The notes under the pieces were generated by a model. The model was not told the DNA's origin, searched no databases, and saw only the letters and a list, made by a program, of their open reading frames with translations. Shown in pieces: positions 28,085-37,696 of a DNA stretch of 64,000 nt. Origin of the DNA: Paraferrimonas sedimenticola (GTDB lineage Bacteria; Pseudomonadota; Gammaproteobacteria; Enterobacterales; Shewanellaceae); NCBI RefSeq assembly GCF_002282855.1, contig NZ_NRIR01000008.1:124001-188000 (forward strand). The letters run 5' to 3'. Made by a program: the position numbers and the translations under genes. The first letter of the stretch is position 1. The number at the start of each line of letters is the position of its first letter.

Positions 28085-28926
28085 TGCAGTTAGCCTTAAG
28101 TATTCACCAAAAGCTGGGTAATTTTGCGCTCGCACTGGATTTGTCCATCGAAGCCCAAGGCATTATTGGTGTGTTTGGCAATTCTGGCGCCGGAAAGACC
28201 AGCCTATTTCGCTTTATTGCCGGCCTTAATCAAAGCGAGAGCAATCAGGCTTGTCGAATCGAGCTCGATGGCCAACTGTTAGAAGACAGTACTCAGGGTA
28301 AATTCGTCCCAGCGGAAAAGCGTCGTATCGGCTTTGTGTTTCAAGACTCGCGGCTTTTCAATCACCTGACGGTGGAGCAAAACCTCAAGCTGGCGATAAA
28401 AATTAGTCGGCGCAAGCCGTTGATTGACGTTGAAGACGTAATCCAAGGTTGTGGTATTCGCGACTTATTAGCGCAATCGGCTGAAGCCTTAAGCGCAGGC
28501 CAGCGCCAACGTGTAGCCATTGCCCGCGCCATCCTTGGCTCGCCAAAACTGCTATTGCTAGACGAGCCATTAGCGGCGTTGGACATAGATTCACGCCAGC
28601 GTTTGCTTGAATTTCTCAATCGAGTGTCGCAATCCATTCCTATGCTGTTTATCAGCCATTCGGTTTCTGAGACCCTGACCTTGTGCGACCCGCTGATTTT
28701 GCTGGAAGACGGTAAAATTGTGGCTCAGGGTAGCCGCGAAGACTTGGCGCAAAAGCTGCCCAAGCGACGCGCTAGCGCCTTGGTGGAGGCCTACCATCCA
28801 GACAGCGGCGAGTTGCGCCTGAAAGTCGACCCAGAGCTATTGCCTGAGTTTGCCGAAGGCCAGCGCATTGGTCTGGTGGCCGAACCTTCCTGGCTGAAAT
28901 CTCGCGCGCCGTTTAAGGGCAACTAG
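28084..28926 (+). CDS. modC: Molybdate ABC transporter ATPase ModC, short form
   Basis: 280 residues from ATG 28084. ATPase domain is complete: Walker A GNSGAGKT (32-39), LSAGQRQRVAIARAI signature, LLLLDEPLAALD Walker B, H-loop FISHSVSE. E. coli ModC is about 350 residues with a C-terminal molybdate-binding MOP/TOBE domain; here only about 50 residues follow the ATPase domain, so that domain is largely missing. The shared TAATG with modB shows coupling. Confidence 0.95.
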   Translation: MQLALSIHQKLGNFALALDLSIEAQGIIGVFGNSGAGKTSLFRFIAGLNQSESNQACRIELDGQLLEDSTQGKFVPAEKRRIGFVFQDSRLFNHLTVEQNLKLAIKISRRKPLIDVEDVIQGCGIRDLLAQSAEALSAGQRQRVAIARAILGSPKLLLLDEPLAALDIDSRQRLLEFLNRVSQSIPMLFISHSVSETLTLCDPLILLEDGKIVAQGSREDLAQKLPKRRASALVEAYHPDSGELRLKVDPELLPEFAEGQRIGLVAEPSWLKSRAPFKGN

Positions 28927-28928
28927 CC

Positions 28929-29612
28929 GTGGCGCTTGAGGTGCTGTTAGAACATCAAGATTGGTTGGTGATTAACAAGCCAGCCGGTGTTCACTTTCAC
29001 AGCCAAGACGGCAATGCTGGTGTGATAGCTCAACTGCAAGTGCAGTTAGGCTATCCGCTGTTTGCGGTGCACCGACTCGACACCATGACCTCTGGGGTAC
29101 TGCTGGTTGCCAAAAGCTCCGCCAGTGCCGCAGCCCTTTCTGCACAGTTCGCCAATCGCACCACTGAGAAGCGCTACATAGCCCTTGCTCAGGGCAAGCC
29201 TAAGAAGAAACAAGGGCTTATCAAAGGCGATATGCAAAAGGCGCGACGCAGCCAATGGAAGCTATGTAAGACGCTCGAGAATCCTGCGATCACTCAATTT
29301 TTTAGCCACTCCCTTGGCGAAGGGCTTCGCCTGTACCTATTGCGTCCTAAAACCGGTAAGACCCACCAGCTGCGGGTGGCACTAAAGAGCTTAGGCTGCC
29401 CGATACTGGGTGATGTCCTCTATGGCGGAGAAAGGAGTGGTGGTGAAACGTCGGAGCGCGGTTACTTGCACGCCTGGCGTCTAGGTTTTGAGTGGCTAGA
29501 AGAAAAGATTTGGGTAGAAGCCCCTACCGAACAGGGGCTATTTGCTAATGCCGAGCTGCAAGCTCAGCTAACCGCTTGGCGGATGCAAGAACCCGCCTGG
29601 CCTGCGCTTTAG
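28929..29612 (+). CDS. RluA-family RNA pseudouridine synthase
   Basis: 227 residues with a GTG start 2 bases after modC. Converts uridine to pseudouridine in RNA; catalytic Asp in the HRLDTMTSG motif (about residues 47-55), and the LVINKPAGVHFH motif near 14-25. Closing KTGKTHQLRVALKSLGCPILGD region is intact. It belongs to the short TIGR01621-like branch, whose RNA target I do not know. It may simply be co-transcribed with mod. Confidence 0.88.
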   Translation: MALEVLLEHQDWLVINKPAGVHFHSQDGNAGVIAQLQVQLGYPLFAVHRLDTMTSGVLLVAKSSASAAALSAQFANRTTEKRYIALAQGKPKKKQGLIKGDMQKARRSQWKLCKTLENPAITQFFSHSLGEGLRLYLLRPKTGKTHQLRVALKSLGCPILGDVLYGGERSGGETSERGYLHAWRLGFEWLEEKIWVEAPTEQGLFANAELQAQLTAWRMQEPAWPAL

Positions 29613-30367
29613 TCTTTAGCGCAAACCGCGCAACTGGGGTTTGGTCCCAATTTAAACTCGTTAAACTGCATGGTCATGGCATCGATCATCAATACTCGTC
29701 CAGACAAGACTTTGCCCATACCCGTAATCAGCTTTATCGCTTCAAGAGCTTGCAAAGTACCCACGGTACCGACCACAGGGGCCAGAATTCCCGATTCCAC
29801 ACAAGTTAGGTGTTGTTCGCCAAATAAAGCACTAAAACACTCGTAGCAAGGCGCGCCTTCACTGTAATCGAAGACGGTTAGCAAACCTTCCATGCGAATC
29901 GCCGCTGCCGAAACCAAAGGCTTCTTAGCGCTGAAGCACAAGCGATTCAGCATTTGACGCACGTCGACGTTGTCGGTGCAATCGAGCACCACGTCGTGCT
30001 GGGCCACTTGCTCGGCCATTTGCGCCTCGTCTAGGCGAGCGTTAATCGCATTAAGCTCCACCAACGGATTAAGCTCAGACAAGGTTTTTACGGCAGAATC
30101 GACTTTGGCCATGCCAATGCGCGAATCCTTATGCAGCACTTGGCGCTGCAGGTTGGACAACTCGACCGTGTCGAAATCCACCAGTGTCATTTTGCCAATT
30201 CCGGCCACTGTCAGATATTGAGCCGCTGGGCAGCCCAAACCACCCAAACCCACCACCAGTACTTTGGCTTGCTTGAGCGCTTCTTGGCCATCAATGTCCA
30301 TGGCCTGAATTGAAATCTGGCGAGAATAGCGAACCAGTTCGCTATCGGTGAGAATATCTTCCATCAT
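29609..30367 (-). CDS. moeB: Molybdopterin-synthase adenylyltransferase MoeB
   Basis: 252 residues, ThiF/MoeB fold. Adenylates the C-terminal glycine of MoaD with ATP. Nucleotide motif VVGLGGLGCPAAQYL (about 37-51), DFDTVELSNLQRQ (about 62-74), DCTDNVDVR (about 129-137), zinc cysteines CYEC near 174 and CAVC at the C-terminus. Its 3' end overlaps the convergent pseudouridine synthase gene by 4 bases. Three bases after moeA. Confidence 0.95.
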   Translation of the reverse strand: MMEDILTDSELVRYSRQISIQAMDIDGQEALKQAKVLVVGLGGLGCPAAQYLTVAGIGKMTLVDFDTVELSNLQRQVLHKDSRIGMAKVDSAVKTLSELNPLVELNAINARLDEAQMAEQVAQHDVVLDCTDNVDVRQMLNRLCFSAKKPLVSAAAIRMEGLLTVFDYSEGAPCYECFSALFGEQHLTCVESGILAPVVGTVGTLQALEAIKLITGMGKVLSGRVLMIDAMTMQFNEFKLGPNPSCAVCAKD

Positions 30368-30370
30368 GAC

Positions 30371-31618
30371 TTAGTCCAACACCTGCTGATAAGGCTCAAT
30401 AGTCACTTGAGCGCCGGCACTGACGTTACCCAAATCTTGCTCAAGCACGATAAAGCAATTGGAGACGCTCATGGAGGTCAGCATGCCAGAGCCTTGCGCA
30501 CCTGTGGTGATGACTTGTAATCGTCCCTGCTCGTCATAACTGTAGATGCCGCGCTGGTACTCCACTCGACCAGGATGCTTGCGAATATCGCAAGCCAGAG
30601 TGGCTGGCAAGCGCAAGATAGGCTTGGGTGTTACACAGGATAGCTTTTCCAAAATTGGCGTGACTAGCTTGTAGTAGGTCACCATGGAGGACACTGGATT
30701 ACCTGGCAGGCCACAAAATAGCGCAGAACCAATTTGTCCAAACGCAAAAGGCTTGCCCGGCTTAATCGCCAATCGCCAGAAATTGATTTGGCCCAGCTCG
30801 TCGAGAATTTGCTTAACGTAATCCGCATCACCGACGGACACGCCACCAGAGGTGATCACCACGTCCGCCTGCTCAGACGCCCGCTTGAAAGCGTCGCGAA
30901 TGGCGTCCATATCATCGGGGATCACGCCCAAATCGATATAGTCAACGTAGGAGCGCGACAGCAAGCCCTTGATGGCATAACGGTTGGAATCGTAAATGTC
31001 CCCCGGTTTTAGCTCGCTACCCACGGGTTTGAGCTCATCCCCGGTTGAGAAAAAGGCTACGGTAATGCGACGAACCACTTTGATTTTATCCACGCCAATG
31101 GTGGCAAGCACGCCCATCTCAGCCGCGCCGATACGCTGTCCGGCCGCATAGATTTGCTCACCGCGACGCGCCTCTTCGCCTAATGGACGCACATGCGCGC
31201 CCTTGCGCTTGGCCGGTAGTAGGCTAATTTGGTCGCCGTTTGCTTCGGCGTTTTCTTGCATTTGTACCGTGTCGTAGCCCGCTGGCACTTGGCCACCGGT
31301 CATTATGCGCACGCAAGAATTAGGCGGCGTCTCGCCCTGATAGGGATGACCGGCAAAAGCGGTACCCACTAAAGTCAGAGGTTTCTCGGCAAGACCGTCG
31401 TCAAAACGATAGGCGTATCCGTCCATCGCCGAATTATCAAAAGGCGGCAGGTCTATCTTTGAGCTGACCGAATCGGCCAACACTCGGCCCATGCCCTGAT
31501 CTAGCTCGACCCATTCGGTGTCCAGAATTGGCTCTACGTGACTTAAGATTCTCTCTAGGGCAAGGTCTGGGTGCATAAGCCCAGGTTGCGAGCAACAATC
31601 AACAATTGCTTTGGCCAT
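30371..31618 (-). CDS. moeA: Molybdopterin molybdenumtransferase MoeA
   Basis: 415 residues from the ATG at 31618 (start MAKAIVDCCSQPGL). Inserts molybdate into adenylated molybdopterin. Motifs: FDNSAMDGYA near 60, STGDEL near 196, TSGGVSVGDADYV (about 255-267), GLPGNPVS (about 305-312). Runs before moeB as an operon convergent with the mod genes, completing the cofactor set in this window except mobA. Confidence 0.96.
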   Translation of the reverse strand: MAKAIVDCCSQPGLMHPDLALERILSHVEPILDTEWVELDQGMGRVLADSVSSKIDLPPFDNSAMDGYAYRFDDGLAEKPLTLVGTAFAGHPYQGETPPNSCVRIMTGGQVPAGYDTVQMQENAEANGDQISLLPAKRKGAHVRPLGEEARRGEQIYAAGQRIGAAEMGVLATIGVDKIKVVRRITVAFFSTGDELKPVGSELKPGDIYDSNRYAIKGLLSRSYVDYIDLGVIPDDMDAIRDAFKRASEQADVVITSGGVSVGDADYVKQILDELGQINFWRLAIKPGKPFAFGQIGSALFCGLPGNPVSSMVTYYKLVTPILEKLSCVTPKPILRLPATLACDIRKHPGRVEYQRGIYSYDEQGRLQVITTGAQGSGMLTSMSVSNCFIVLEQDLGNVSAGAQVTIEPYQQVLD

Positions 31619-31726
31619 TAAATCGGTCTCTCGCTCAATAAAAAATGAATATTCGATCCAGCTATTATGCCAGCTTAGCGGCATCAGACCATGATCGACA
31701 CATCAGTTTCGACCACAGGTGTTAGC

Positions 31727-31753
31727 AAAACGGCCACTTTAGTGTGGCCGTTT
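31727..31753 (-). terminator. Terminator after prlC
   Basis: Inverted repeat AAACGGCCAC / GTGGCCGTTT with a 6-base loop and a short T-run on the minus strand, just beyond the prlC stop codon. Confidence 0.7.
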
Positions 31754-31757
31754 GTCT

Positions 31758-33791
31758 CTAGCGAATACCGCTGTGCCGCAGCAAAGGCTCAATGCTCGGC
31801 TCGCGGCCTCTAAAGCCCACGAACAAATCCATGGCTTCTTTGCTGCCACCCGCTTGCAATATATTGGTCAGGAAATCTCGACCGGTTTGCGGGTTGAAAA
31901 TGCCTTCCTCTTCAAAACGCGCAAAGGCATCCGCGGACAGTACTTCGGCCCACTTGTAGCTGTAGTAACCCGCGGCATAGCCGCCCGCAAAAATATGAGA
32001 GAAGCTATGCTGGAAACGATTGAATTCAGGTGCCGGGATCACTGACACTTCAGCGCGCACTTGGTTGAGTACCTTTTGCACTTCAGCACCAACCTTTGGG
32101 TCGTACTCGTGGTGCAAACGAAAATCGAACAAGGCGAACTCTAACTGGCGCAACATCATCATGCCCGACTGGAAGTTCTTGGCGGCTAGCATTTTGTCCA
32201 ACATGGCTTTTGGTAGTGACTCGCCAGTCTCATAATGACCCGAGATGAAAGCCAGCGCCTCTTCCTCAAAGCACCAGTTTTCTAGGAACTGACTCGGAAG
32301 CTCGACCGCATCCCAGGCCACTCCATTGATGCCTGACACTCCAGAGGTGTCAATCTCGGACAGCATGTGGTGAATGCCGTGGCCAAACTCGTGGAACAGA
32401 GTAGTCACTTCGTCGTGAGTAAACAGCGCAGGCTTGCCATCCACAGGCCCGTTAAAGTTACAGGTCAGATAAGCCACTGGCTTTTGCAGACCGTTTTCAG
32501 AGCGCAAACGCTCGCGGCACACATCCATCCAAGCGCCACCGCGCTTGTTCTGACGAGCGTACAAATCCAGATAAAAGCTGCCTTTAAGCTCGCCGCTTGC
32601 GTCAAAGATGTCGTAGAAAGTGACGTCTTGGTGCCAGGTATCCACCCCTTCGCGGGCTTTGATTGCAATGCCAAACAGACGCGATACCACTTCGAACAAA
32701 CCGCTAACCACTTTGGCTTCTGGGAAGTAAGGACGCAGAGCCTCTTGTGATATTTCGTACTCGTGCTGTTTTAGCTTCTCGCCATAATACGCGTAGTCCC
32801 AAGCATTGAGTTTCTCGACACCGTGATGGGCTTTGGCAAACGCCGCTAACTCGTCCACTTCTCGCTGTGCTTGCGCTTTGGATTTCTGCGCCAGCTCGTT
32901 TAAAAACTCCAATACTTGCTCTGGAGTTTGCGCCATTTTGGTCGCCAATGACTTATGGGCATAGCTCTCAAAACCTAGCAATTGCGCTAACTCGTGGCGC
33001 AACGCCAGAGTCTCATCAATGATGGCGCTGTTATCGAACTCGCCAGCATTTGGGCCTTGGTCAGAAGCGCGCGTCACAAAGGCGCGGTACATTTGCTCGC
33101 GCAGACTGGCATCATCGGCGTACATCATCACAGGCAGATAGCTTGGGAACTCTAGCGTTAGCAAGTAGCCCTCTAGCTCGCGAGCTTGCGCTTGGGCTGC
33201 CGCAGCGGCAATTGCGGACTCGGGCAGGCCTTGCAAGCGTGAGTCGTCTTCAAGCTGCACGGTATAGGCTTGCGTGGCGTCCAGAACCTGATTGCTGAAC
33301 TGACTCGAAAGTTCAGACAAACGGCTGACGATTTCGCCATAGCGCTTTTGCTGCTCAGCATTCAAGCCAATACCCGAGAGTTCGAAATCCCGCAGCGCGT
33401 TATCAATCACTTTCTTCTGCGCTGTGGTCAAAGATTCAAAACTGCTATCCGCTTTGATTTGCTTGTACGCCTGATACAGAGGTTTGTGCTGGCCAACAAA
33501 GGTGGCGTATTCAGACAGCATTGGCAAACAGGCGTCGTGGGCTTCGCGCAAGTCATCGCTATTCACAACCGAGTTCATGTGAGACACAGGTGACCAAGCT
33601 TGCGACAACTTATCGTCCACCAGCTCGAGCGGCGCGACCAGATTTTGCCAACTTGGCGATGCTTGGGTCAGCACTTGTTCAATCGCCGCTTTTCCCTCAG
33701 CAATGGCTTGCTCGATGGCAGGCTGAACCTGATTAGCTTGGATTGCAGAGAAAGGCGGTAGAAGGTGAGATTCGGATAAGGGATTGGCCAT
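31758..33791 (-). CDS. prlC: Oligopeptidase A (M3 zinc metallopeptidase)
   Basis: 677 residues from ATG 33791 (MANPLSESHLLPPFSA). Cytoplasmic M3-family peptidase that degrades short peptides, including cleaved signal peptides. Zinc motif HEFGHGIHH at about 466-474, with the distal Glu in the following WDAVELPSQFLENW segment. Length is normal. Confidence 0.96.
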   Translation of the reverse strand: MANPLSESHLLPPFSAIQANQVQPAIEQAIAEGKAAIEQVLTQASPSWQNLVAPLELVDDKLSQAWSPVSHMNSVVNSDDLREAHDACLPMLSEYATFVGQHKPLYQAYKQIKADSSFESLTTAQKKVIDNALRDFELSGIGLNAEQQKRYGEIVSRLSELSSQFSNQVLDATQAYTVQLEDDSRLQGLPESAIAAAAAQAQARELEGYLLTLEFPSYLPVMMYADDASLREQMYRAFVTRASDQGPNAGEFDNSAIIDETLALRHELAQLLGFESYAHKSLATKMAQTPEQVLEFLNELAQKSKAQAQREVDELAAFAKAHHGVEKLNAWDYAYYGEKLKQHEYEISQEALRPYFPEAKVVSGLFEVVSRLFGIAIKAREGVDTWHQDVTFYDIFDASGELKGSFYLDLYARQNKRGGAWMDVCRERLRSENGLQKPVAYLTCNFNGPVDGKPALFTHDEVTTLFHEFGHGIHHMLSEIDTSGVSGINGVAWDAVELPSQFLENWCFEEEALAFISGHYETGESLPKAMLDKMLAAKNFQSGMMMLRQLEFALFDFRLHHEYDPKVGAEVQKVLNQVRAEVSVIPAPEFNRFQHSFSHIFAGGYAAGYYSYKWAEVLSADAFARFEEEGIFNPQTGRDFLTNILQAGGSKEAMDLFVGFRGREPSIEPLLRHSGIR

Positions 33792-33994
33792 GATTGAATT
33801 TGCTCTTTTTGGCTGGAGATTAGTGTTTATATTGGGTAAGCCTGACACATTTTCAAGTGTAGCGCCGATCCCACATGGTGAATTAGTCCTCACACATACG
33901 CATTAGTTTGATCTGATGCAAACTTTGCCCACTTTTTTCGCCGATGCGGAAATCTTAGGTTGCCCCGGCACTTAAGCAGCAATAATATCGGCGT

Positions 33995-34015
33995 AAATTC
34001 AAATCATTATCATTT
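33995..34015. promoter_or_regulatory. Fur box
   Basis: Read on the minus strand, this 21-base site matches a Shewanella-type Fur consensus at 18 of 21 positions (AAATGATAATGATT then three mismatches then ATTT). It ends 13 bases before the next start codon. It suggests iron repression of the outer-membrane barrel gene at 34029. Confidence 0.7.
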
Positions 34016-34028
34016 ACTAGAGGAAGCC

Positions 34029-34745
34029 ATGCGCGCTAAATCCATTGCATTGTTAATCAGCCTGCTGGCGGCCGGTAGCATGAGTGCTCAAGCCAACGAC
34101 TGGGAATTCGACGCCAACCTAGGCTGGGACAACAAGTACGTTTCAGAAGGTCGTAACAATTTAGACAAAGGCGGTATCGTCTGGGGTCATGTGGGCGCGA
34201 GCAAGAATGGTTTTAACCTGTTTGCCGACGTGGGTCGCGGCGACCAAGAGCACTACATTGAGTACAACATTGGTGCAAGCTACGCCTTTGAAGTGGAATC
34301 ACTTGGCGTTGAAGCCGGCTACATGCGCGTAGAAGAGTACCCAGACCGCCCTGCCTCGTACGGCGAATACTTCCTTAACTTGGATTACAGCCGCTTTGCT
34401 TGGCTAACACCTACGGTCAATTACTTGTATCACGACAAGAACAAGGGCAGCTTCCTAACCGTAGGACTTGAGAGTGCTTGGGATCTCACCGAGCGCTTGA
34501 GCTTCACGCCATACGCGGCTCAGTCTTGGGATTACGGTTATGCATTAGAGAACTTCTCTGGCGAGAACAACTTCCAATTCGGGGTTAACCTAGACTACGA
34601 AGTGAATGCCAACTGGAGCATCAATGCCAACCTGAATCGCTCAATAGCCGGTGAGAGTATCAAGCAAGAGCGCATTCGCGAAGGCAAAGACTTTGCTGAA
34701 ATCAACCAAACCTTTGGCGGCGTGTACGTTAATTACACTTTCTAA
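34029..34745 (+). CDS. Predicted outer membrane beta-barrel protein, Fur-controlled
   Basis: 238 residues from ATG 34029, with AGAGGAAG upstream. Signal peptide of about 22 residues (ends AQAN); the mature protein has alternating hydrophobic strands, many aromatic girdle residues and a C-terminal Phe (YVNYTF), as in outer-membrane barrels of 10-12 strands. The WDNKYVSEGRNN opening resembles TIGR02001-type proteins, but I do not recognise a named family with certainty. A Fur box overlaps the promoter, so a role in low-iron conditions is inferred. A terminator follows. Confidence 0.75.
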   Translation: MRAKSIALLISLLAAGSMSAQANDWEFDANLGWDNKYVSEGRNNLDKGGIVWGHVGASKNGFNLFADVGRGDQEHYIEYNIGASYAFEVESLGVEAGYMRVEEYPDRPASYGEYFLNLDYSRFAWLTPTVNYLYHDKNKGSFLTVGLESAWDLTERLSFTPYAAQSWDYGYALENFSGENNFQFGVNLDYEVNANWSINANLNRSIAGESIKQERIREGKDFAEINQTFGGVYVNYTF

Positions 34746-34763
34746 AGCCTTAGAGTTTGTTAA

Positions 34764-34792
34764 AAAGGTCAACGTGAGTTGGCCTTTTTTTG
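34764..34792 (+). terminator. Terminator after the outer-membrane barrel gene
   Basis: Stem AAAGGTCAAC / GTTGGCCTTT with GTGA loop and a T7 tail, 19 bases past the stop codon. Confidence 0.85.
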
Positions 34793-34898
34793 TGCCTGGT
34801 GCTCAAGCAACAGAACGGATTCTGACCATTTTTCGTTGCTTGCCCGGTCTAAAGCTCTACAATGCCAACTACAACAAGCCTTAAGGAGTATCCAGTCA

Positions 34899-36254
34899 AT
34901 GGCGCAACACTTTGATTATATTTGTTTAGGAGCCGGTAGCGGCGGCATTGCCTCGGCCAATCGCGCGGCGATGCGTGGAGCTAAGGTGGCTTTGATCGAA
35001 GCCAAACACCTAGGCGGCACCTGTGTAAACGTTGGCTGTGTGCCAAAGAAAGTGATGTGGTACGGCGCTCAAGTCGCTGAAGCCATTAACTTGTTTGCTC
35101 CTGACTATGGTTTCGACGTTGATGTTAAGGGGTTCGACTGGAGTACTCTGGTTAAAAACCGCGAAGCCTACATTGAGCGCATTCACGGCGCCTATCACCG
35201 TGGCTTAGACAGCAACAAAGTAACCCTAATCGAAGGTTACGGGCACTTTGTTAACGCCAATACCATTGAAGTGAATGGCGAACACTACACTGCGGATCAC
35301 ATCAATATCGCAGTCGGCGGTGAGCCGGTTATTCCAAACATTCCTGGTGCCGAGCACGGAATCGACTCCAACGGTTTCTTTGAGCTAGCCGAGCAGCCTA
35401 AGCGCGTTGCCGTGGTTGGCGCTGGCTACATTGCCGTTGAGCTGGCGGGTGTTTTACACGCCCTTGGCAGCGAGACCCATTTGCTGGTGCGTAAGCACGC
35501 GCCACTGCGCAATTTTGACCCCATGCTGACCGAGCACCTTGTAGAAGTGATGGCCGAGCATGGACCTAAGCTGCACACGCACTCAATCCCAGAGTCGGTA
35601 GAAAAGCACGATGATGGTTCGCTAACCCTCAAGCTACAAAACGGTGAGTCAGTTACCGTAGATTGTTTGATTTGGGCCATTGGCCGTCGTCCTGTGACCA
35701 AGTCCATCAACATCGAAGCTGCGGGCGTTGAGCTCGATGACAAGGGCTTTGTTAAAGTGGATGAGTATCAACAGACATCACAGCAAGGCATTTACGCTGT
35801 GGGCGATATTATTCAAGGCGGTATCGAGCTAACCCCAGTAGCCGTGAAAGCTGGCCGTCTGCTGTCTGAGCGTTTGTTCGGCGGCATGGATGGCGCCAAG
35901 ATGGACTACACCAACGTGCCTACCGTGGTGTTTAGTCACCCGCCGATCGGCACCATGGGGCTCACCGAGCCGCAAGCCAAAGAGCAATACGGTGAAGACC
36001 AAATCAAGGTATACAACTCGTCGTTCGCCGCCATGTACAACGCCATCACCGCCTATCGCCAGCTCAGTCGCTTTAAGCTGATTTGCGCAGGTCCTGAGGA
36101 AAAAGTGGTGGGGATCCACGGCATTGGTTTTGGTATGGACGAGATTCTGCAAGGATTTGGCGTGGCTATGAAGATGGGCGCAACTAAGGCGGACTTTGAC
36201 GCCTGTGTGGCGATTCACCCAACCAGTGCTGAAGAGTTTGTTACTCTAAGATAG
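34899..36254 (+). CDS. gor: Glutathione-disulfide reductase
   Basis: 451 residues. FAD enzyme that reduces glutathione disulfide with NADPH. Start ATG 34899 with AAGGAG; FAD motif GAGSGG (11-16), redox disulfide C42-C47 in [18 protein letters not shown] motif [13 protein letters not shown] (about 170-182) and catalytic His at 440 in HPTSAEE from the partner subunit. Confidence 0.97.
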   Translation: MAQHFDYICLGAGSGGIASANRAAMRGAKVALIEAKHLGGTCVNVGCVPKKVMWYGAQVAEAINLFAPDYGFDVDVKGFDWSTLVKNREAYIERIHGAYHRGLDSNKVTLIEGYGHFVNANTIEVNGEHYTADHINIAVGGEPVIPNIPGAEHGIDSNGFFELAEQPKRVAVVGAGYIAVELAGVLHALGSETHLLVRKHAPLRNFDPMLTEHLVEVMAEHGPKLHTHSIPESVEKHDDGSLTLKLQNGESVTVDCLIWAIGRRPVTKSINIEAAGVELDDKGFVKVDEYQQTSQQGIYAVGDIIQGGIELTPVAVKAGRLLSERLFGGMDGAKMDYTNVPTVVFSHPPIGTMGLTEPQAKEQYGEDQIKVYNSSFAAMYNAITAYRQLSRFKLICAGPEEKVVGIHGIGFGMDEILQGFGVAMKMGATKADFDACVAIHPTSAEEFVTLR

Positions 36255-36290
36255 TCAGGGACAGGCAAGCACCTTGCTCGCAAACACCTC

Positions 36291-36332
36291 AAAAAAATCC
36301 ACTGGTTAAATTAATAGCCAGTGGATTTTTTT
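36291..36332. terminator. Bidirectional terminator between gor and serine hydrolase
   Basis: A-run, ATCCACTGG / CCAGTGGAT stem and T7 run, with a 12-base loop; T-tracts on both strands suit the two convergent genes. Confidence 0.85.
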
Positions 36333-36376
36333 GCTTGTTCACTCGGCCAACTCCCTTTGGCCTGTAACCGGATTGC

Positions 36377-37696
36377 TTACTTAGCGAAGTACTTAACGAT
36401 AGAGGTTAGTCCGTTCAGGTCATAGCGCTCGTTCTCGTAAGTCATCGACTGTGGCGCAGATGATTGCTTAACGATTGCTACGTCACGCTCAACATCGATG
36501 TAGATCCATTGGCCGTGAATACCGATTGCCATGAATGCTTCTTCACCTGGAACGTGGCTAACCCACCATTGACCGCGGTAAGACCACTCGCCGGCTTTCA
36601 TGTTCACACTTGCATCTGGGCCATTGCCAAATGCTTCTTTGCTACCGCCTGCTGCTAGTTGGTCAATCACTGATTTAGGTACAACTTGCTCGCCGTTGAA
36701 CTTACCATCGTTCAGCATCATTGCTGCGAACTTAGCCAGGTTGTCAGGAGTCGCATTTAGACCACCGCCCGCTACCGCCAAACCAACTGGGTCAACCAGT
36801 ACGTAAGTGTCGCCATAGGTTCCTAACTTGCCCCAAAGGTCATCTTGCAGGAATTCCGTGAACAAGGTGCCGGTAGCGTTACCCGTTACCCAGTTAAGCA
36901 CGTCAGTCTTAGGGGTTTGATAGTGGAAAATCTCGCCGTGCTTCAGACCTTCTTCTAGCTTAATGTCTTGCAAGAAGCCGTACATGTTCGATGGGTAAGT
37001 TTTGCCTTCTTGTTTAGGTAGCCAGCCAATCACAGCGCCGTAGCGTGCTACGTCGGCCTCTGGGTCGGCATAGTCTTCGTTGTAGTTCATAGAGTTGGTC
37101 ATATCCAACACCTGTTGAACTGTTGCACCACCGAAAGCGCGGTCTTCAGCAAGTTCTGGCACGTACTTAGATACCTTGGCGTTTGGATCGATTTTGCCAT
37201 CAGCGATTGCCATCATTGCCGCAAGACCACCGAACGACTTGGTGACTGACATCATTTGGTGTGGCTGGTCTTTGTGCATGCCGTTGCGATAATTCTCATA
37301 AACCACCTTGCCACCGTGAACGACGACGATTGCATCACCCCATGTCTCATCCATGAACTGGTCAAAACTGCGCTCAACACCGTCTTCGTTTTTGATCTTG
37401 ATGCTTTCAACCGACTTGTCGATAGCACGTTCAAGTTCGATGGCTTGTTTCGCTGGTGCAACGTCAGCAGAAGCGAAAAACTCACGCATGTGCTGGTAGG
37501 CATAACGGTTAAAAGGAACACCAAAAATGGCATTGTCTGCTGTCACTTGCTTGTCATCGGGAACCACAATGCCGTTGACCGGTTGCATAATGCCAAGTTC
37601 TTCATACGACTTGTACTTGTCTGCACCTTCGAGATCTAACGCCGATGCACTCATGGTTACTGATGCGATTACTAATGCGAGTAAAGTCTTTTTCAT
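36377..37696 (-). CDS. Secreted serine hydrolase, class C beta-lactamase family
   Basis: 439 residues. Signal peptide (about 1-19, ends ASA). Penicillin-binding-protein fold: nucleophile in S150-V-T-K153, and a YNE triad-like segment near 205-207 in the place of the Y-x-N motif. Overall closer to 6-aminohexanoate-dimer hydrolase/esterase relatives (NylB-like) than to true AmpC. Periplasmic or secreted; substrate unknown. Start ATG 37696 has an AGGTAAG site. Own promoter region in the long upstream gap. Confidence 0.85.
   Translation of the reverse strand: MKKTLLALVIASVTMSASALDLEGADKYKSYEELGIMQPVNGIVVPDDKQVTADNAIFGVPFNRYAYQHMREFFASADVAPAKQAIELERAIDKSVESIKIKNEDGVERSFDQFMDETWGDAIVVVHGGKVVYENYRNGMHKDQPHQMMSVTKSFGGLAAMMAIADGKIDPNAKVSKYVPELAEDRAFGGATVQQVLDMTNSMNYNEDYADPEADVARYGAVIGWLPKQEGKTYPSNMYGFLQDIKLEEGLKHGEIFHYQTPKTDVLNWVTGNATGTLFTEFLQDDLWGKLGTYGDTYVLVDPVGLAVAGGGLNATPDNLAKFAAMMLNDGKFNGEQVVPKSVIDQLAAGGSKEAFGNGPDASVNMKAGEWSYRGQWWVSHVPGEEAFMAIGIHGQWIYIDVERDVAIVKQSSAPQSMTYENERYDLNGLTSIVKYFAK

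Noticed and set aside
36377-37696. True AmpC beta-lactamase
   Set aside because: The SVTK motif is present but other class C motifs and length point to the wider esterase/amide hydrolase group.
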